From assembly GCA_036346405.1 (NCBI GenBank), contig CM070563.1, positions 19,263,022-19,327,021 on the forward strand: a stretch of DNA of 64,000 nucleotides. The letters are read 5' to 3'. This document shows positions 1 to 10,262 of this stretch, one piece after another. The notes below the pieces were generated by a model, which saw nothing but the letters and a program-made list of their open reading frames with translations, was not told the DNA's origin and searched no databases. A program made the translations under genes and the position numbers. Each line of letters opens with the position of its first letter. The stretch's first letter is position 1. Source of the DNA: Phyllostachys edulis (lineage: Eukaryota > Streptophyta > Magnoliopsida > Poales > Poaceae).

Positions 1-1405
1 CTGTGATCCCATTCTCTGGAACAAATCTTCATGTGACGAACTACAGGTTGTGGTCTTCACTCATGGAGATCACGCTCGATGGTCTCCGCCTCTGGGGACA
101 TGTCACTGGTGCTTGACCTTGTCCGCCGTCGCCGGTTCAGCCTCCTCCCAGACAACCTAATTCTGCACCTTCTGCAAAAGATGAGGCCGCCAAGGAGGCA
201 GAGGCCGCTGCTGCTACTGCTGACGCTGCTAATGAGGCCTTTCAGTATGCCATAGACGCTTTTGAGCGCTAGTGTGCTAATGTGGCCCGTGTTCGAGCCA
301 TCCTGGTAATCAGCGTTGACGACTCCATCCAGCTAGACATTGTTGGTCTATGTTTCACTCGTTAGATCTGGGAGTTCTTGCTCGAGCGATACCAGTAGAG
401 CAGCGATGCTCAGTTCTTTTCGCTTCAACATGAGTTGGAGACGCTTTGCCAGGAGGACTCCTCCGTCGACGACTTCTTCCGAGCCCTGGCTAATCTCTGG
501 CGCCAGTTGGACCAGCTGGCTTCTCCGCTCTGCCAAGAGTGTCATAAAGTGCAGAAGGTAGATCGTGACCGCCTTCGCCTTTATGATCGTCTGCCATCTT
601 CGCCCAGTGTTTAAGCCTATCAGGGCTCAACTGCTAAACCGCTTGCCACGACCGACAGTCACCGAGGCTCTTTCGACGCTTCATGCTGAGGAGCTTCGCC
701 GCGGGTTAGCAACACAATTTATCCTAGCTATGCTTGCTACCCCTTTTTCTTCGACTACACGAACGGCTTCTGCTTCGACTACAGTTCCTCCTCAGGTGTC
801 TGTTTCCGCTCCTGCTTTTGCACCAACTGGGGTTCAATGCAATTATTGTAAGAACTTTGAGCACGACTACGGTTGTGCGGTCGGCGGAACAAGGTGCGTG
901 GGGTGGGCGATCAAGAGACAGAGGCCCTTCCTCGACGGGAGGATCAGGACTTTCTCGTGAGGTGACTCTGTTCATGAACTCTGCCAGCTCTACTTGCCAG
1001 CTCTCTCATTCGGCCGAGTTACGCGGTCGAGCCAGACGTCTCCTCCAGGTACTTCTAGAGTTCTAGATTCTGGTGCCTTTCCACATGACACGAGACTCCA
1101 CATCTCTCACTTCAGTAGGACCTCCTGCTTTTCCTATCTCTGTTCAGACAGCTGATGGTACTCCTCTGTCTGTCAGCTGTTAAGGCACTCTTTTGTCCAC
1201 TGACTTTTCTATTCCAGCTGTTTCCCATGTTCCCCAGCTTACCATGCAGCTTCTCTCGATGGGTCAGCTCACTGATCTCGGCTGTAGGGTTGGTTTTGAC
1301 TCTCACGCCTGTTTTGTCCAGGACCGACAGACATGAATGGTACTTGGGACTAGCAGGCGCCGTAGGGATTGTGAGGATCTCTACATCCTTGATCAAGGTT
1401 GTCAC
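1..1405 (+). pseudogene. Ty1-copia gag-protease fragment, degenerate
   Basis: Conceptual translation of the plus strand follows a plant copia polyprotein from inside gag to just past the protease. Near 45-115 it reads like the gag start (NYRLWSSLMEITLDGLRLWG). A UBN2-type gag stretch follows at about 290-600 (FFRALANLWRQLDQL), then PIRAQLLNRLPRPTVTEAL at 620-680, a broken CCHC knuckle near 830-880 (CNYCKNFEHDYGC), and the pre-protease/protease block at about 1085-1385 (MTRDSTSLTSVGPP, then QLTMQLLSMGQLTDLGC). Several in-frame stops (near 269, 364, 394 and 1182) and frame changes make it non-functional. No integrase, reverse transcriptase or RNase H follows, and the copia similarity stops near 1405. 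Its 5' side runs off the window. Family assignment is by motif recognition only. Confidence 0.8.
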
Positions 1406-1439
1406 GGCGCTCTGGCAAGTCGTGGCAAGCCCGGGGCAC

Positions 1440-1990
1440 CAGGACGCCTAGGCGCCCGTCATGGCGAGAGTTAGACAGTGAGAGCTAGGCGCTCACAGCA
1501 AGAAGCAAAGCAGAGCAGAGAAGAGGGAGTGAGCTGTAGAGGGGCGCAGCGCAGCACACCATGGGAAGCAAAGCAAGGAGAGGCGGCAGCGCAGCGTAGA
1601 GAGCAGAGGCGGCAGCAGCAGCAGCAGAGAAGAAGAAGCACAGAGGAAGAAGAAGCAGGAGGAAGAGGCGCAGAAGTGAGCAAGAGGAGCGGCGGAATCA
1701 GAGCAAGAGGGCGGCGGAATCAGAGCAAGAGGGGCGGCAGAAGAAGAAGGAATCAGAGCAAATTGACCTGAGGGGCGGCAACGGCGGTGGGGAGTGGAAG
1801 GCGACCAAGAGGTGCGGCGGCGGAACTTTTCTAGGAGCTGGGCAATGGACCTCGGCGTCTCCATCCGGGCGACTGGAAGCGTCAACTAGGCGACGTCGTG
1901 ACAACCTTGTCCTTGACCGCCTCCATCTTCCGTTCACTTCAGTTGTTCCTATCACCTCTACGTCTACCTCCACCGCCACTGCTGCCACCA
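1440..1990. other. Purine-rich plus-strand tract, probable retrotransposon leader
   Basis: This stretch is dominated by AGA, GCA and GCG runs on the plus strand, so long open frames occur in several frames and both strands. I do not regard any as a gene. It lies between the plus-strand copia fragment and the minus-strand primer-binding site, so it is probably the untranslated leader and gag start of the minus-strand element whose LTR is at 2003-2149. That is inference; no gag motif is recognisable on the minus strand. Confidence 0.4.
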
Positions 1991-2002
1991 CCTCTGATAC
2001 CA
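1991..2002 (-). other. Primer-binding site, tRNA-Met type
   Basis: The minus strand reads TGGTATCAGAGG directly abutting the 3' end of the LTR. TGGTATCAGAG is the usual plant copia priming site, complementary to the 3' end of initiator tRNA-Met. Its orientation shows that the neighbouring LTR is the 5' LTR of a minus-strand element. Confidence 0.85.
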
Positions 2003-2149
2003 TGTTATGAATATTGTGTGTATATTCATGAGACCTAATAGGCAATATATATATGGAGTACAAGGGGATATTACAAAGGAATATGCCATGCATATATAAG
2101 GAAATACAAAAGGCATATAAGGATATACAAAGGAATTCCTATTCAAACA
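2003..2149 (-). mobile_element. 147-bp copia-type 5' LTR (minus strand)
   Basis: Read on the minus strand the segment begins TGTTTGAATAGG and ends ATTCATAACA, so it has TG...CA ends, and it is followed at once by the tRNA-Met primer site. It is AT-rich and only 147 bp long, which is short for a plant copia LTR but within range. It lies within an intron of the macro-domain gene, about 90 bp past the 5' splice site of exon 7 and in the same orientation as that gene. The partner 3' LTR is not in the window, so no target-site duplication can be checked. Confidence 0.8.
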
Positions 2150-2242
2150 TCAGCATTAAGCACATATCTATTGCATACAATGTATGTGCATTTCTACCAA
2201 TGATTGTAAAAGCTAGAAAGATGCAGAACTTTTTAATCTCAC

Positions 2243-4745
2243 CTCTTCGATGCCAATCCAGAATCAAGAGGGAGACCTACAGGAGCTGTAGTTACTGTTC
2301 TGTCTGCCGCACCAGCAGGCAGAGGTCTTATCCTTATTTTCCTTTCATCTATTACAGTTTCACCATTCTCATCCCCAACATCAGCTGGAAGTTTTAATAC
2401 CGCAATCTCTTCCTCCTGCTTGTCCCGAGGGAAATATAGTGGGAGCAATCTGCATAATGCTTGTCATTAGCAAATGTATGAAAAAATATAAATTTTATGT
2501 TTCAGCTTAATTACCGCTTGTATATCTCTGTATCAGATGATGACGTAGTACAAAAAACAACACCAGCTATTTTGCCTTTCTGTTTCTCCAGAAAACGTCT
2601 AACAGTTCCTGAAGAGCAACAGTGAGTAAATGCAGCATAAAACCTAAAAAACTATCCATATAAAGTATTTATAGAGTGACTATGGTACAATCATTTTTCT
2701 TTTGTGCACTTTATATACACTTTTTTCCACTTTAAACCACTCATCGCTTCATCCTCCCAAGTGGGAATGAGGAGAAGTGGGAAAATGTATGAACTGGAGG
2801 GAGGTTGAAAGATTCTTTTCTTGCGTAAAAAGGTGTTTGTACCATAGCTACCCCCAACATTTATTAATAGAATATTTTCATTTCTTCTTACATAACAAAT
2901 AATATATATCACAAGTGGAAGATAGCGAAAATAAACAAAGAATTAAAGAACTCACTTATTGTCACATGGGCAGCTGGTTCACGAGGGTAGTTTTTAGCTT
3001 CCGTGTATATGCAACCCATTGCAATGCTAATGAAATAAAAAATCAAAAGAAATTACTAACGAGATGTGTAGATTTGAAATCAGCACAGTGCAAAAAGACA
3101 GCTTCAAGCATCACCTGTTAAACTAGAAAATAACAATAATAACTAAGGATTACAGCTTTCGACCCACATGGTCCTACAAGTACCTTTCAAGGCCGTTCTC
3201 AATGAGTAGTTCCAAACATGACCGGTAACAGTGACTAAGTGCATTCTCCGCAGCTGTGTGATACTTGACAGCATATTTGGGGCCCACTGTATGGATGACC
3301 TTCCTGCATAATCAGTTGATATTTGCATTTTAGTATAACAAAGAATACATACAAGTATTCAACTGCCAAACAGTGTAATGAATTTGAATGACATTGCGAG
3401 TATTCAACAAATTGTTTCAGCTATATTAGGTTTTTATTAAAACTTAAATTCCTATAGTAGAGATAAATAAGTAGCACATTTTAACTATCTTGCTCACAAC
3501 TAGGATTTATCTAAAACTCCAAAGTAGTTTTCAACTATTTCAGTTATGTGATTTGAACAACAACGCTTATCATATAAATTGTACCAACATCTAAAGATGG
3601 TAATTGTGCCGACAGGCGAACCAATATAGAGACCATCCAAGTGTCCAATCCAATACAGCAGAACCAATAAAATTGAGTAGCTTTTTTATCAATCTGGAAG
3701 AACCCACACAACAGTGCTATACTGCTATATCAGAACCAATTTCTTTGACTTGTACAAAATTCAGCAAAAGGATATCTATTATGACTTCAAATTAGGTAGC
3801 AGGCCTCGTTTACCCCACGGACCACATTTCTTATTGTGAAACAACAGAATACATCAATGTTGTAACTTTAGTTTTCAATGGTGCTTTGAGATCCCTGCAC
3901 TCTCATATGTTCATTTTCCACACGATCCAAAATGTGAAAACACAAACAACAGAACGTAGCAGAAACTGAAACAGCACGCTCGAAGAGCCTACCTCGCAGG
4001 CAGATCATACGCGTTGGTCATCTTTGCCATACCAGTTCGGCACCCACCCTGCAAAACAATGGCCAAAAAGCAAATGCCACTTCACAATCTCCACCAATTG
4101 AACAAAATTCCCCTAAAATTGCAATGCCCAGTCCCAATTTGGCAATTTCAAAACGGTACCAAGGTTGCGCATTCCTCCGCGAGCCCTGAACCAGCTGCGG
4201 CGTGCAGCCCAGGACTACTGTGCGCCTCGTCCAAGCTCTGCACCAACCGAAAAATCATGAGCTTAGCACCGCAATTGTAACACTCTCCAATTCCCAACAA
4301 GATAAAAGACGATAATCGAAACCTCGTTGGTGGAGTTGACGACGGCGTCGACCTCGAGGTTCCAGGGGTGGCCCCGCCAGAGGTAGATCCTGGAGTTGAT
4401 CTCGTGGTTGACGGGGAAGCGCGAGGTGCCGCCCCAGCCGCCGCCGGCGGCCCCGCCGTCGTCGCCGGTGAGGGGGTCGGAGAAGGAGAGGAAGGCGGAC
4501 GCGGCGGGCTCGGATCCGCCGTCCTCAGCGGCGGCGGGGGAGGAGGACGGCGAGTACAGGCGCTGGTCGGGGTCGCTCCAGCGCGGCACCTGGTCGAGCG
4601 TCACGGCCGGCTCGACGCCGCCCACGCCGGGCACCATGGCGCCCGCTGCTGCGGCGCCAGAGGCCGCGGCCGCCTCCGGCGAGCGCTGCTGCATGGAGGC
4701 GGAGGTGGACGCGATCGCGCGAAGATAGCGGTGGCGTGAGGTCAA
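2243..4745 (-). CDS. Macro-domain protein, GDAP2-like, exons 1-7 (C-terminal half absent)
   Basis: Seven exons with GT/AG borders join into one open frame: 4323-4745, 4160-4237, 3993-4048, 3184-3303, 2956-3026, 2515-2608 and 2243-2449. The protein has an Ala/Pro/Ser-rich N-terminus, then VTLDQVPRWSDPDQRLY, a macro domain (WNLEVDAVVNSTNE; GLHAAAGSGLAEECATLGG; KVIHTVGPKYAVKYHTAAEN; IAMGCIYTEAKNYPREPAAH) and the linker LPADVGDENGETVIDERKIR. This order matches plant homologues of GDAP2, a cytosolic protein with an ADP-ribose-binding macro fold followed by a SEC14/CRAL-TRIO lipid-binding domain. The CRAL-TRIO exons are missing: after exon 7 there are 93 bp of intron and then a copia LTR. The first Met is at 4743-4745; a second in-frame Met (MQQRSPE, 4692-4694) is an alternative start. 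No frameshift or stop occurs in any exon. Splice sites were read by eye. Whether the gene continues beyond the left edge is unknown. Confidence 0.85.
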
Positions 4746-4797
4746 GCGGCCGTTAAGAGGCGGAAGCGAGAAGGCAGGACGAGGGGGAGAGATGGAG
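4746..4797 (-). promoter_or_regulatory. Remnant 5'UTR / proximal upstream of the macro-domain gene
   Basis: Only about 52 bp of GC-rich sequence separate the first possible start codon from LINE-derived sequence. No TATA box is seen. The original promoter has probably been displaced to about 13225 and beyond by the LINE and hAT insertions. Confidence 0.45.
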
Positions 4798-4889
4798 TGG
4801 GATTATGGCTTTTTTAAGGTAATTTCTTAAAGGATGGGTTGTCAATATTAATGGGAATATCAATCGGAGCAAAAAAGTTCTTTTAGAAT

Positions 4890-4913
4890 ATATTAAGTAG
4901 GAGTGCAAGTGGG
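4890..4913. repeat. hAT left target duplication plus terminal inverted repeat
   Basis: Positions 4890-4897 are the 8-bp target duplication ATATTAAG and 4898-4913 the 16-bp TIR. The inverted similarity continues less strictly into the next bases (a GGGC/GCCC-rich stretch), suggesting a longer degenerate TIR. Confidence 0.92.
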
Positions 4914-5071
4914 ATGACTGGCGGTCAGCCCACACTCGTCCACTCCAACTGCGTACAAATATGTGGGCCTTGCGGTAGATGCTAAGTGGGTTAACCATTT
5001 TATGTGGGTTTCACGGACAGCCCACTTAAACAAAGCTGCTGAGCTGAATTCACGGAAGCTGCTTACAGTGC

Positions 5072-5274
5072 AAACTGCTTGTCTTACAATATAAACTTTC
5101 TACAATATACAAACTGAATTCTACAATATCTGAAATGTAAATCAGAAAAAGCTGAATTCTACAATATACAAACTGCTTGTCTTACCGTGCAAACTGTTTG
5201 TCTTCAAAGGTAAACCGCTTGTCTTCTGATGCCTTTAACAATTGGAACAAAGCATTAACAAACCGCTTGTCTAC
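5072..5274 (+). repeat. hAT subterminal repeats, five copies of a 15-mer
   Basis: A 15-bp motif of form AAACYGYTTGTCTWM occurs at 5072-5086, 5170-5184, 5191-5205, 5212-5226 and 5260-5274, all in the same orientation. A second word, GAATTCTACAATAT, recurs between copies. Known hAT transposases bind short repeated subterminal motifs, so these are likely transposase sites. I did not find the motif near the other, GC-rich end. Confidence 0.75.
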
Positions 5275-6475
5275 CAGAGATCACATATCGATAAGCTAAC
5301 TAGGCAAATATTAAAATGGAAGACAAAGATGAAGCGCATTGCGACGCGTCCGAGGCTCGAAAAGATTTCAACTTCATACGACTTACGATGCAAGAATAGA
5401 ATGACTCTTGTACTCCTTAATTTTAACTGTTCCTATAATGTATATTGAATTTTCCACCAAGTGGTAGTTTTGAAATTTCCATCCGTCTTGATGTTAGTGA
5501 ATATGCCAATGCTCATCCTTCATCCGAGTCCACGAGGAGGGAATCGGATGTTAAATTTATAAGTAACAAATGAATATATCAACCATATCATATCAAAACA
5601 CAATTGCCTTGAATCTGAACATTGCCTTTGTAACACAAGGCTCAAATTACAGTAAAAGCCATCATTGCTTAGGTAATCGAATCGGTTTTGATTCAATGAA
5701 ATTGAACAAAGACATGCATAGTAAGGCGGATATATGCATATGTTTTCACAAGAAATTTTAAGTATTCTCTGCAGCAGGTCAATATCTTTCTAAAAAAATG
5801 TTTTGTAGGTTTGAGCCTGTGTATACAATTGACTAATTGAGTTGAGCTTTGGCTTGGCACTTGGCAGATGCCAACTGCAATACTTTTATTTCAACACAAA
5901 CTCTCATGTGACTTGTGTTACAGTGCATTCAAAGCTGTATGTTCTGTCTTCTTTGCAGGAAAAAAAAAATGTGCGTGAGATTTATGTTTTCAAATATGTG
6001 AAGGAAAAAAAAGGAAAAGAAATGCAACATTGTGAAGAATGTACTGAAGTAAAGGGAAAATGAGGTTCCTAAACAGAATGTCATACATGAAAGTTCTTTG
6101 TATACAAAGGTAATCTGGTTTTCTTGGTATAAGCCACGCTTTGAACCATTCGCCTTCCACATCTCAAACCTAATCCAACAACCAGGAAAAAATACTTTAA
6201 AAAAAAATAAACAGACAACTCGTAAATAACAAAACTGCTCAAATGTACGGTGGTTGTTGTATACTCCTTTTAGCTTAATACAAGAAATTTGTTACCTTAA
6301 AAAGCAGAAGAAAATCATTAGAGACTACATGCTAGTAAGAGTGGAAGTATGATCTAACTTTATCTTTCTTTCATTCTGTAGAAGGCCAATGCATTCCATT
6401 TCTTGTATAGACTTGATCAAGATACAAATGACAACGGTTCCATACCTGAGAATTCTAAGTTACAAATGCACTTCA
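5275..6475. other. hAT 3' region, no gene seen
   Basis: This AT-rich stretch lies between the subterminal repeats and the transposase stop codon. It has only short uninformative open frames and is probably 3' UTR and spacer of the transposon. Confidence 0.55.
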
Positions 6476-8434
6476 TCAGTCATCGCCATCATCCAGATCC
6501 TCTATCGTGTTCTTTTGATGATAAGAGCCTGAAACATTGGAAAGTCATATATTTATGTATGATTATTTAGTAAAGAAAACTGACAAGGTTAAAAGAACAA
6601 TTAAAGAACTTACTATCTGCCCTAAGCCAATCTTGAAGACAAATCAAGGCCTCAACGGTGTCGCTGGAGAGCCTACTCCTATAATCGCTAATAACTCTTC
6701 CCCCAGTGCTAAAAGCGGACTCAGATGCAACAGTGGAAGCAGGGACAGCCAATACATCACGGGCCATACAAGAAAGGATGGGATACTTTGGAGATTGTAC
6801 CGCCCACCACTGTAAAATATCAAAGGCTTCTTTGCGAGGGAACAACTCTTCCTTTAAATATCTGTCAAGCTCATTGCTTGCTTGCCTTTTTTTCGCACTT
6901 AAATGTTGATCCCAATCGGCAAGAGGATCATTTTCAGCCTCCACATCATCACGAGTTGCCCCTTGTGATGAATGCTCAAGAGAGCCTCTCACTTTAGCAG
7001 CATATTCAATGAACAGGACTCTGATAGCTTCATGAACCTCATCGAGATAATTTTCAGCATGACCTCCAAACGCTTGAAAGCGAAACTCAAGGTAGTCGTA
7101 CTTGTACCTCGGGTCAAGTATGACAGGTAAGCAGTTTGTCAAATACGACTCTTTCCAGTACTTGTCAAATTTCTCTTGCATTTCTTTCACCATAGCCACA
7201 ATGGTAGGGTTTCTACTTTTAGCTTCATTTTCCAAGGTTTTTTTAACTAACCACACCTCATGGAAGTAATGGTTGGATGTTGGATATTTTGAACCCGAAA
7301 CAACTTTAGTGGCATTGTAGAAAACCCTCAACAGATTAACAACATCTTCAGCCCTTTTCCATTCTAAAGATGTGGGAGCATATTTGTAATTTGAGTCTTG
7401 CTTTCCTAGGGCGTGAAATGCTGCTTTGAAAGGCAACGCCGACTTAAGCATCGAAAAGTTGAATTCCATCTTGTGGCTACATCAAGTGAAGGTGCTTCTC
7501 AAATACTCCCACTGCAATGATCTCTTCAAACTTCTCTTTCCTTGATTGAGAACTCTTGACGTGCTTGACACTATTTCTAATGTTATCAATCATAGTATCC
7601 ATTACCTTTAAACCATCTTGAACGATAATATTGAAGACATGAGAAGCACAGCGAATGTGAAACAATTTACCTTGGCAATGTAGAAGACACTTCTCTAGTA
7701 AATTTTCTTTTAAGAAGTTGATCATTGCAGTGTTTACCGATGCATTGTCTAATGTAAAGCTGAATATTTTATCCTCAATGTGCCAATCCTGAATGCTCTT
7801 CAATATTACATTATACATGTTCAATGCATCGTGTGGAGTCTCCATAAGACAAAATCTTATGATTCTTTTTTGAACATTCCATTCATTGTCGATAAAATGA
7901 CATGTAATGCATAAGTATCCTAGATTCTGGTTTGAGGTCCACATGTCGGCGGTCAATGATACTCTAGCATTGCAGTTCTTCAAAAAATCTCGCAAAACCA
8001 ACCTATGCTCCTTATAAGATGTTATACAGTCAGCTTGAGCAGTTGTTCTAGAAACCATTTTGAACAGAGGGTTTAAACTAGCCACAAAAGATCTAAAGCC
8101 ATCATACTCCACTAAAGAAAAGGGCAGCTCATGGAGGACAATCATTCGCACAAGTTCCCTCCGCGAGACATCGGGATCAAATTTCCAATCTTTCAAGACA
8201 ACTCCTTTAGGTGAAGTTGCTGAAGAATGCATTTTATCTACCATATCGTGCATTTTAATTCTCATTTCACACACCTTCAAATGTCTACCAATTTGGCTAG
8301 TTCAGAGTCCCGAGATCTTTGAAAGGTTTGGTGGCAATGTGTGCACCTTCCTTCTACAAGTTTCCCATCACGATATATTGGCTCAGCCTCCTTCCATATA
8401 ATAGATGTCAACTTGCGTGGTTTACGTTTAGAGC
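6476..8434 (-). pseudogene. hAT transposase, BED finger and catalytic exons, frameshifted
   Basis: The minus strand encodes an hAT transposase. A BED-type zinc finger lies at about 8434-8270 (RKLTSIIWKEAEPIY, then CTHC, then GRHLKVCE one frame over). The RNase H-like core spans 8280-6567, with the first acidic residue in LTADMWTSN, the second in FTLDNASVN, an RCASH motif and the conserved C-terminal block ASESAFSTGGRVISDYRSRL followed by DTVEALICLQDWL. A small last exon (6528-6476) ending EDLDDGDD is joined by an intron with a GTAAGT donor. Single-base shifts lie inside the BED finger (near 8310), in the LDVATRWNST block near 7475 and again near 7458. Each can be explained by loss of one base from a doublet. 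The rest is unbroken, so the copy is young or the lesions are sequence errors. Confidence 0.88.
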
Positions 8435-8514
8435 CTATATCATGGAAAAAAATATACTACTTTCAATAGCATTAGAAATTACTACAGTAAAAAGAACATG
8501 GAAGTAAATCTCAC

Positions 8515-9908
8515 CAGATGAAGTTCTCGTGGGGCGGAGACCTCGTCGGTGATGGAAAATGTCTGAGACAACATGGTGTCGATGGGGATGGAGACCTCAT
8601 CCCTTGTTTCAATCTTTCCGCTCGCCAATGCCCCAAGCGGAGACATCAACAAGTTTATCCCTGGCGACCTCACCAATGTCGCAATTGGAGACCGAATTTG
8701 TAAACCCCGTAGAGTAGCCGACGGTGAACACCCTCTCTAGGAAAAAGAACAGACAAGGCAAGTATAAGCAAGTGCAAAATAATATATAGAACAAGTAAAG
8801 TTCAAACATTAATAAATAGCAACAGTCATAAACATGTTTCATGATGCTCAAATATCTGGATAGGCATGGAGTACTCCAAAATCTGCAAGAGCAATACTTG
8901 AGCATGCTTAGGAATTGAGTACAATGATGCTTTATTCCTTCCTAGGAGTGTAATTAAGCTTTTTCACTACAGCTAAAAAGCTTTTTAGATGGCACTGAAC
9001 ATAGGAGCATCGAAAGCACCCAAGCTAACTTGCAAACACCATCTTAACGACCTTGGCTAATTCACATAAGCAACCCGATAAGCGAAATAGCACAAAACGT
9101 TATTTCTAGTACATGTTATCTGCTCTGCTTGAAGAAATCATACCATTAAGCAATGTAATGCATTTCAACCCCTTTTTTCACACAACAAATTCCTCATTTT
9201 TGACATTCTGCAAAAACTGATGAGTCTAAAATATTATCGTCTTTGATAAATTCACATCTGCAACATCAAAATAACTCGCAACAACTACTAGTAACAGTAA
9301 TTTTCCCAAGAAACACTAGATAGTGACTTCATACTCCATTTTCAGAAGCAAGAACGCAAGTCCACCCGAGAGCCTAACCATGATGCCAAATCGAGAGAAC
9401 ACCATCTCAATTCTCAATTCAGCTTGAAATGTATTAAACATTGAATAAGAACTAAACCAAGAATATATACTAATGATACACATCCAATGATGCTTTATTC
9501 CTGGGCACAATTAAGCAAATCAAGAACCCCTATCCAAGAAACTGGGGAATCAACAATGGCACACTCACCTTGTTCGTCTTCGCTGTCTCCCTGGGCCGGC
9601 TATCCTCCTCCACCCTCTTCCTCTTCTCCGGCTTCTTTCTCTTCTGCTCTTTTCTCGATCTACAGCGAGCAAGCACGGCAACAACAAATCAAAAAAAAAA
9701 CTAGCAAATGATGAATCAAGAACAGCAAGAGGGAAGGGGAGGATGCAAACTTCTTGGATAGTGGCGGCTCCTCGCGGTCGCGGACCTTGCCGTCGCACGG
9801 ATGACGTTGCTCATCGCCGCCAATCACCAGCTGTGACTCTTCCCCACCGCCTGCGGAAAGCCCCACCATATTCTCCGCGCCAGACGTTGAGCGCTCGCCG
9901 TCCGCCAT
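8515..9908 (-). CDS. N-terminal exons of the hAT transposase gene, with a basic exon
   Basis: Three upstream exons join in phase: 9751-9908 (start MADGERSTSG, ending PPLSK), 9569-9659, and 8515-8736. The middle exon is very basic (KEQKRKKPEKRKRVEED), a typical bipartite nuclear localisation signal. The third (SPGINLLMSPLGALASGKIE) is unrecognised. Donors GTTTGC, GTGAGT and GTGAGA and AG acceptors are present. The junction to the BED exon (upper border 8434) is off by one base, like the other single-base shifts. The exons lie inside the hAT ends, so they belong to the transposon gene or were captured by it. The start at 9908 is chosen for its ATGGCG context; an open frame extends upstream to 10157. 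Splicing is inferred by eye. Confidence 0.55.
8737..9568. other. hAT intron, no gene seen
   Basis: An AT-rich intron-like stretch between the basic exon and the next exon. A 17-bp word, CAATGATGCTTTATTCC, occurs twice (about 8922 and 9486). Nothing else is recognised. Confidence 0.5.
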
Positions 9909-10238
9909 ACCATCGGCACCAGCAGCCCCGCCGGATCCGCCTCCCTGTGCCCTTCGCGGCGCCCTCGGACCCGCCCGTCGCCTGCCGCGCTCCCTCCGGA
10001 TCTGCCGCCTTGTGCCATCTCCGCCACGCCCGTTGGATCCGCCGCCGCACCTCGCCATGGCGAATCGTCGGCGCACCATCATGCCGCGAGGCTCTCTGTG
10101 CGACAACGCGAGTAAGGATGCTCTGCGAATCTGGCGGACACGGAGCGGCGTCGGCAAAGCGTCCGCTAATTTTTTCGTGGCGCCTGTGGGTGTCGCGACC
10201 GTTTTTTGGGTCAGCTCGCTGGCTCATGGGCGCCCGTG

Positions 10239-10262
10239 CCCACTTGCAACCCTAATATTAAG
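10239..10262. repeat. hAT right terminal inverted repeat plus target duplication
   Basis: Positions 10239-10254 are the inverted copy of the left TIR (14/16 identity), and 10255-10262 repeat the 8-bp target duplication ATATTAAG exactly. Confidence 0.92.

Larger units (their letters stand above)
4898..10254 (-). mobile_element. Complete hAT transposon with TIRs and 8-bp TSD
   Basis: The left end reads TAGGAGTGCAAGTGGG (4898-4913) and the right end, read inward on the minus strand, TAGGGTTGCAAGTGGG (10254-10239), matching at 14 of 16 positions. The flanks are identical 8-mers, ATATTAAG at 4890-4897 and 10255-10262. hAT superfamily elements make 8-bp duplications, so this is a complete element of 5357 bp. 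It contains a multi-exon hAT transposase gene on the minus strand (exons between 9908 and 6476) and a repeat-rich subterminal region on the left. The perfect duplication suggests a fairly recent insertion into the LINE. Transposase lesions may make it non-autonomous. Confidence 0.93.

Noticed and set aside
1478..1885. Arg/Gln/Glu-rich and Leu/Ser/Cys-rich opposite-strand frames
   Set aside because: Purine-rich tract in a retrotransposon leader; no domain, biased composition.
1991..2002. tRNA gene suggested by tRNA-Met complementarity (also 30651-30662 and 61287-61298)
   Set aside because: Only about 12 bases match and they sit at LTR edges; these are primer-binding sites, not tRNA genes.
4263..4322. 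Extension of the macro-domain exon 1 frame past 4323 to a stop at 4263
   Set aside because: A GT donor at 4321-4322 follows the conserved NSTNE, and the next exon (4160-4237) continues the conserved sequence in frame.
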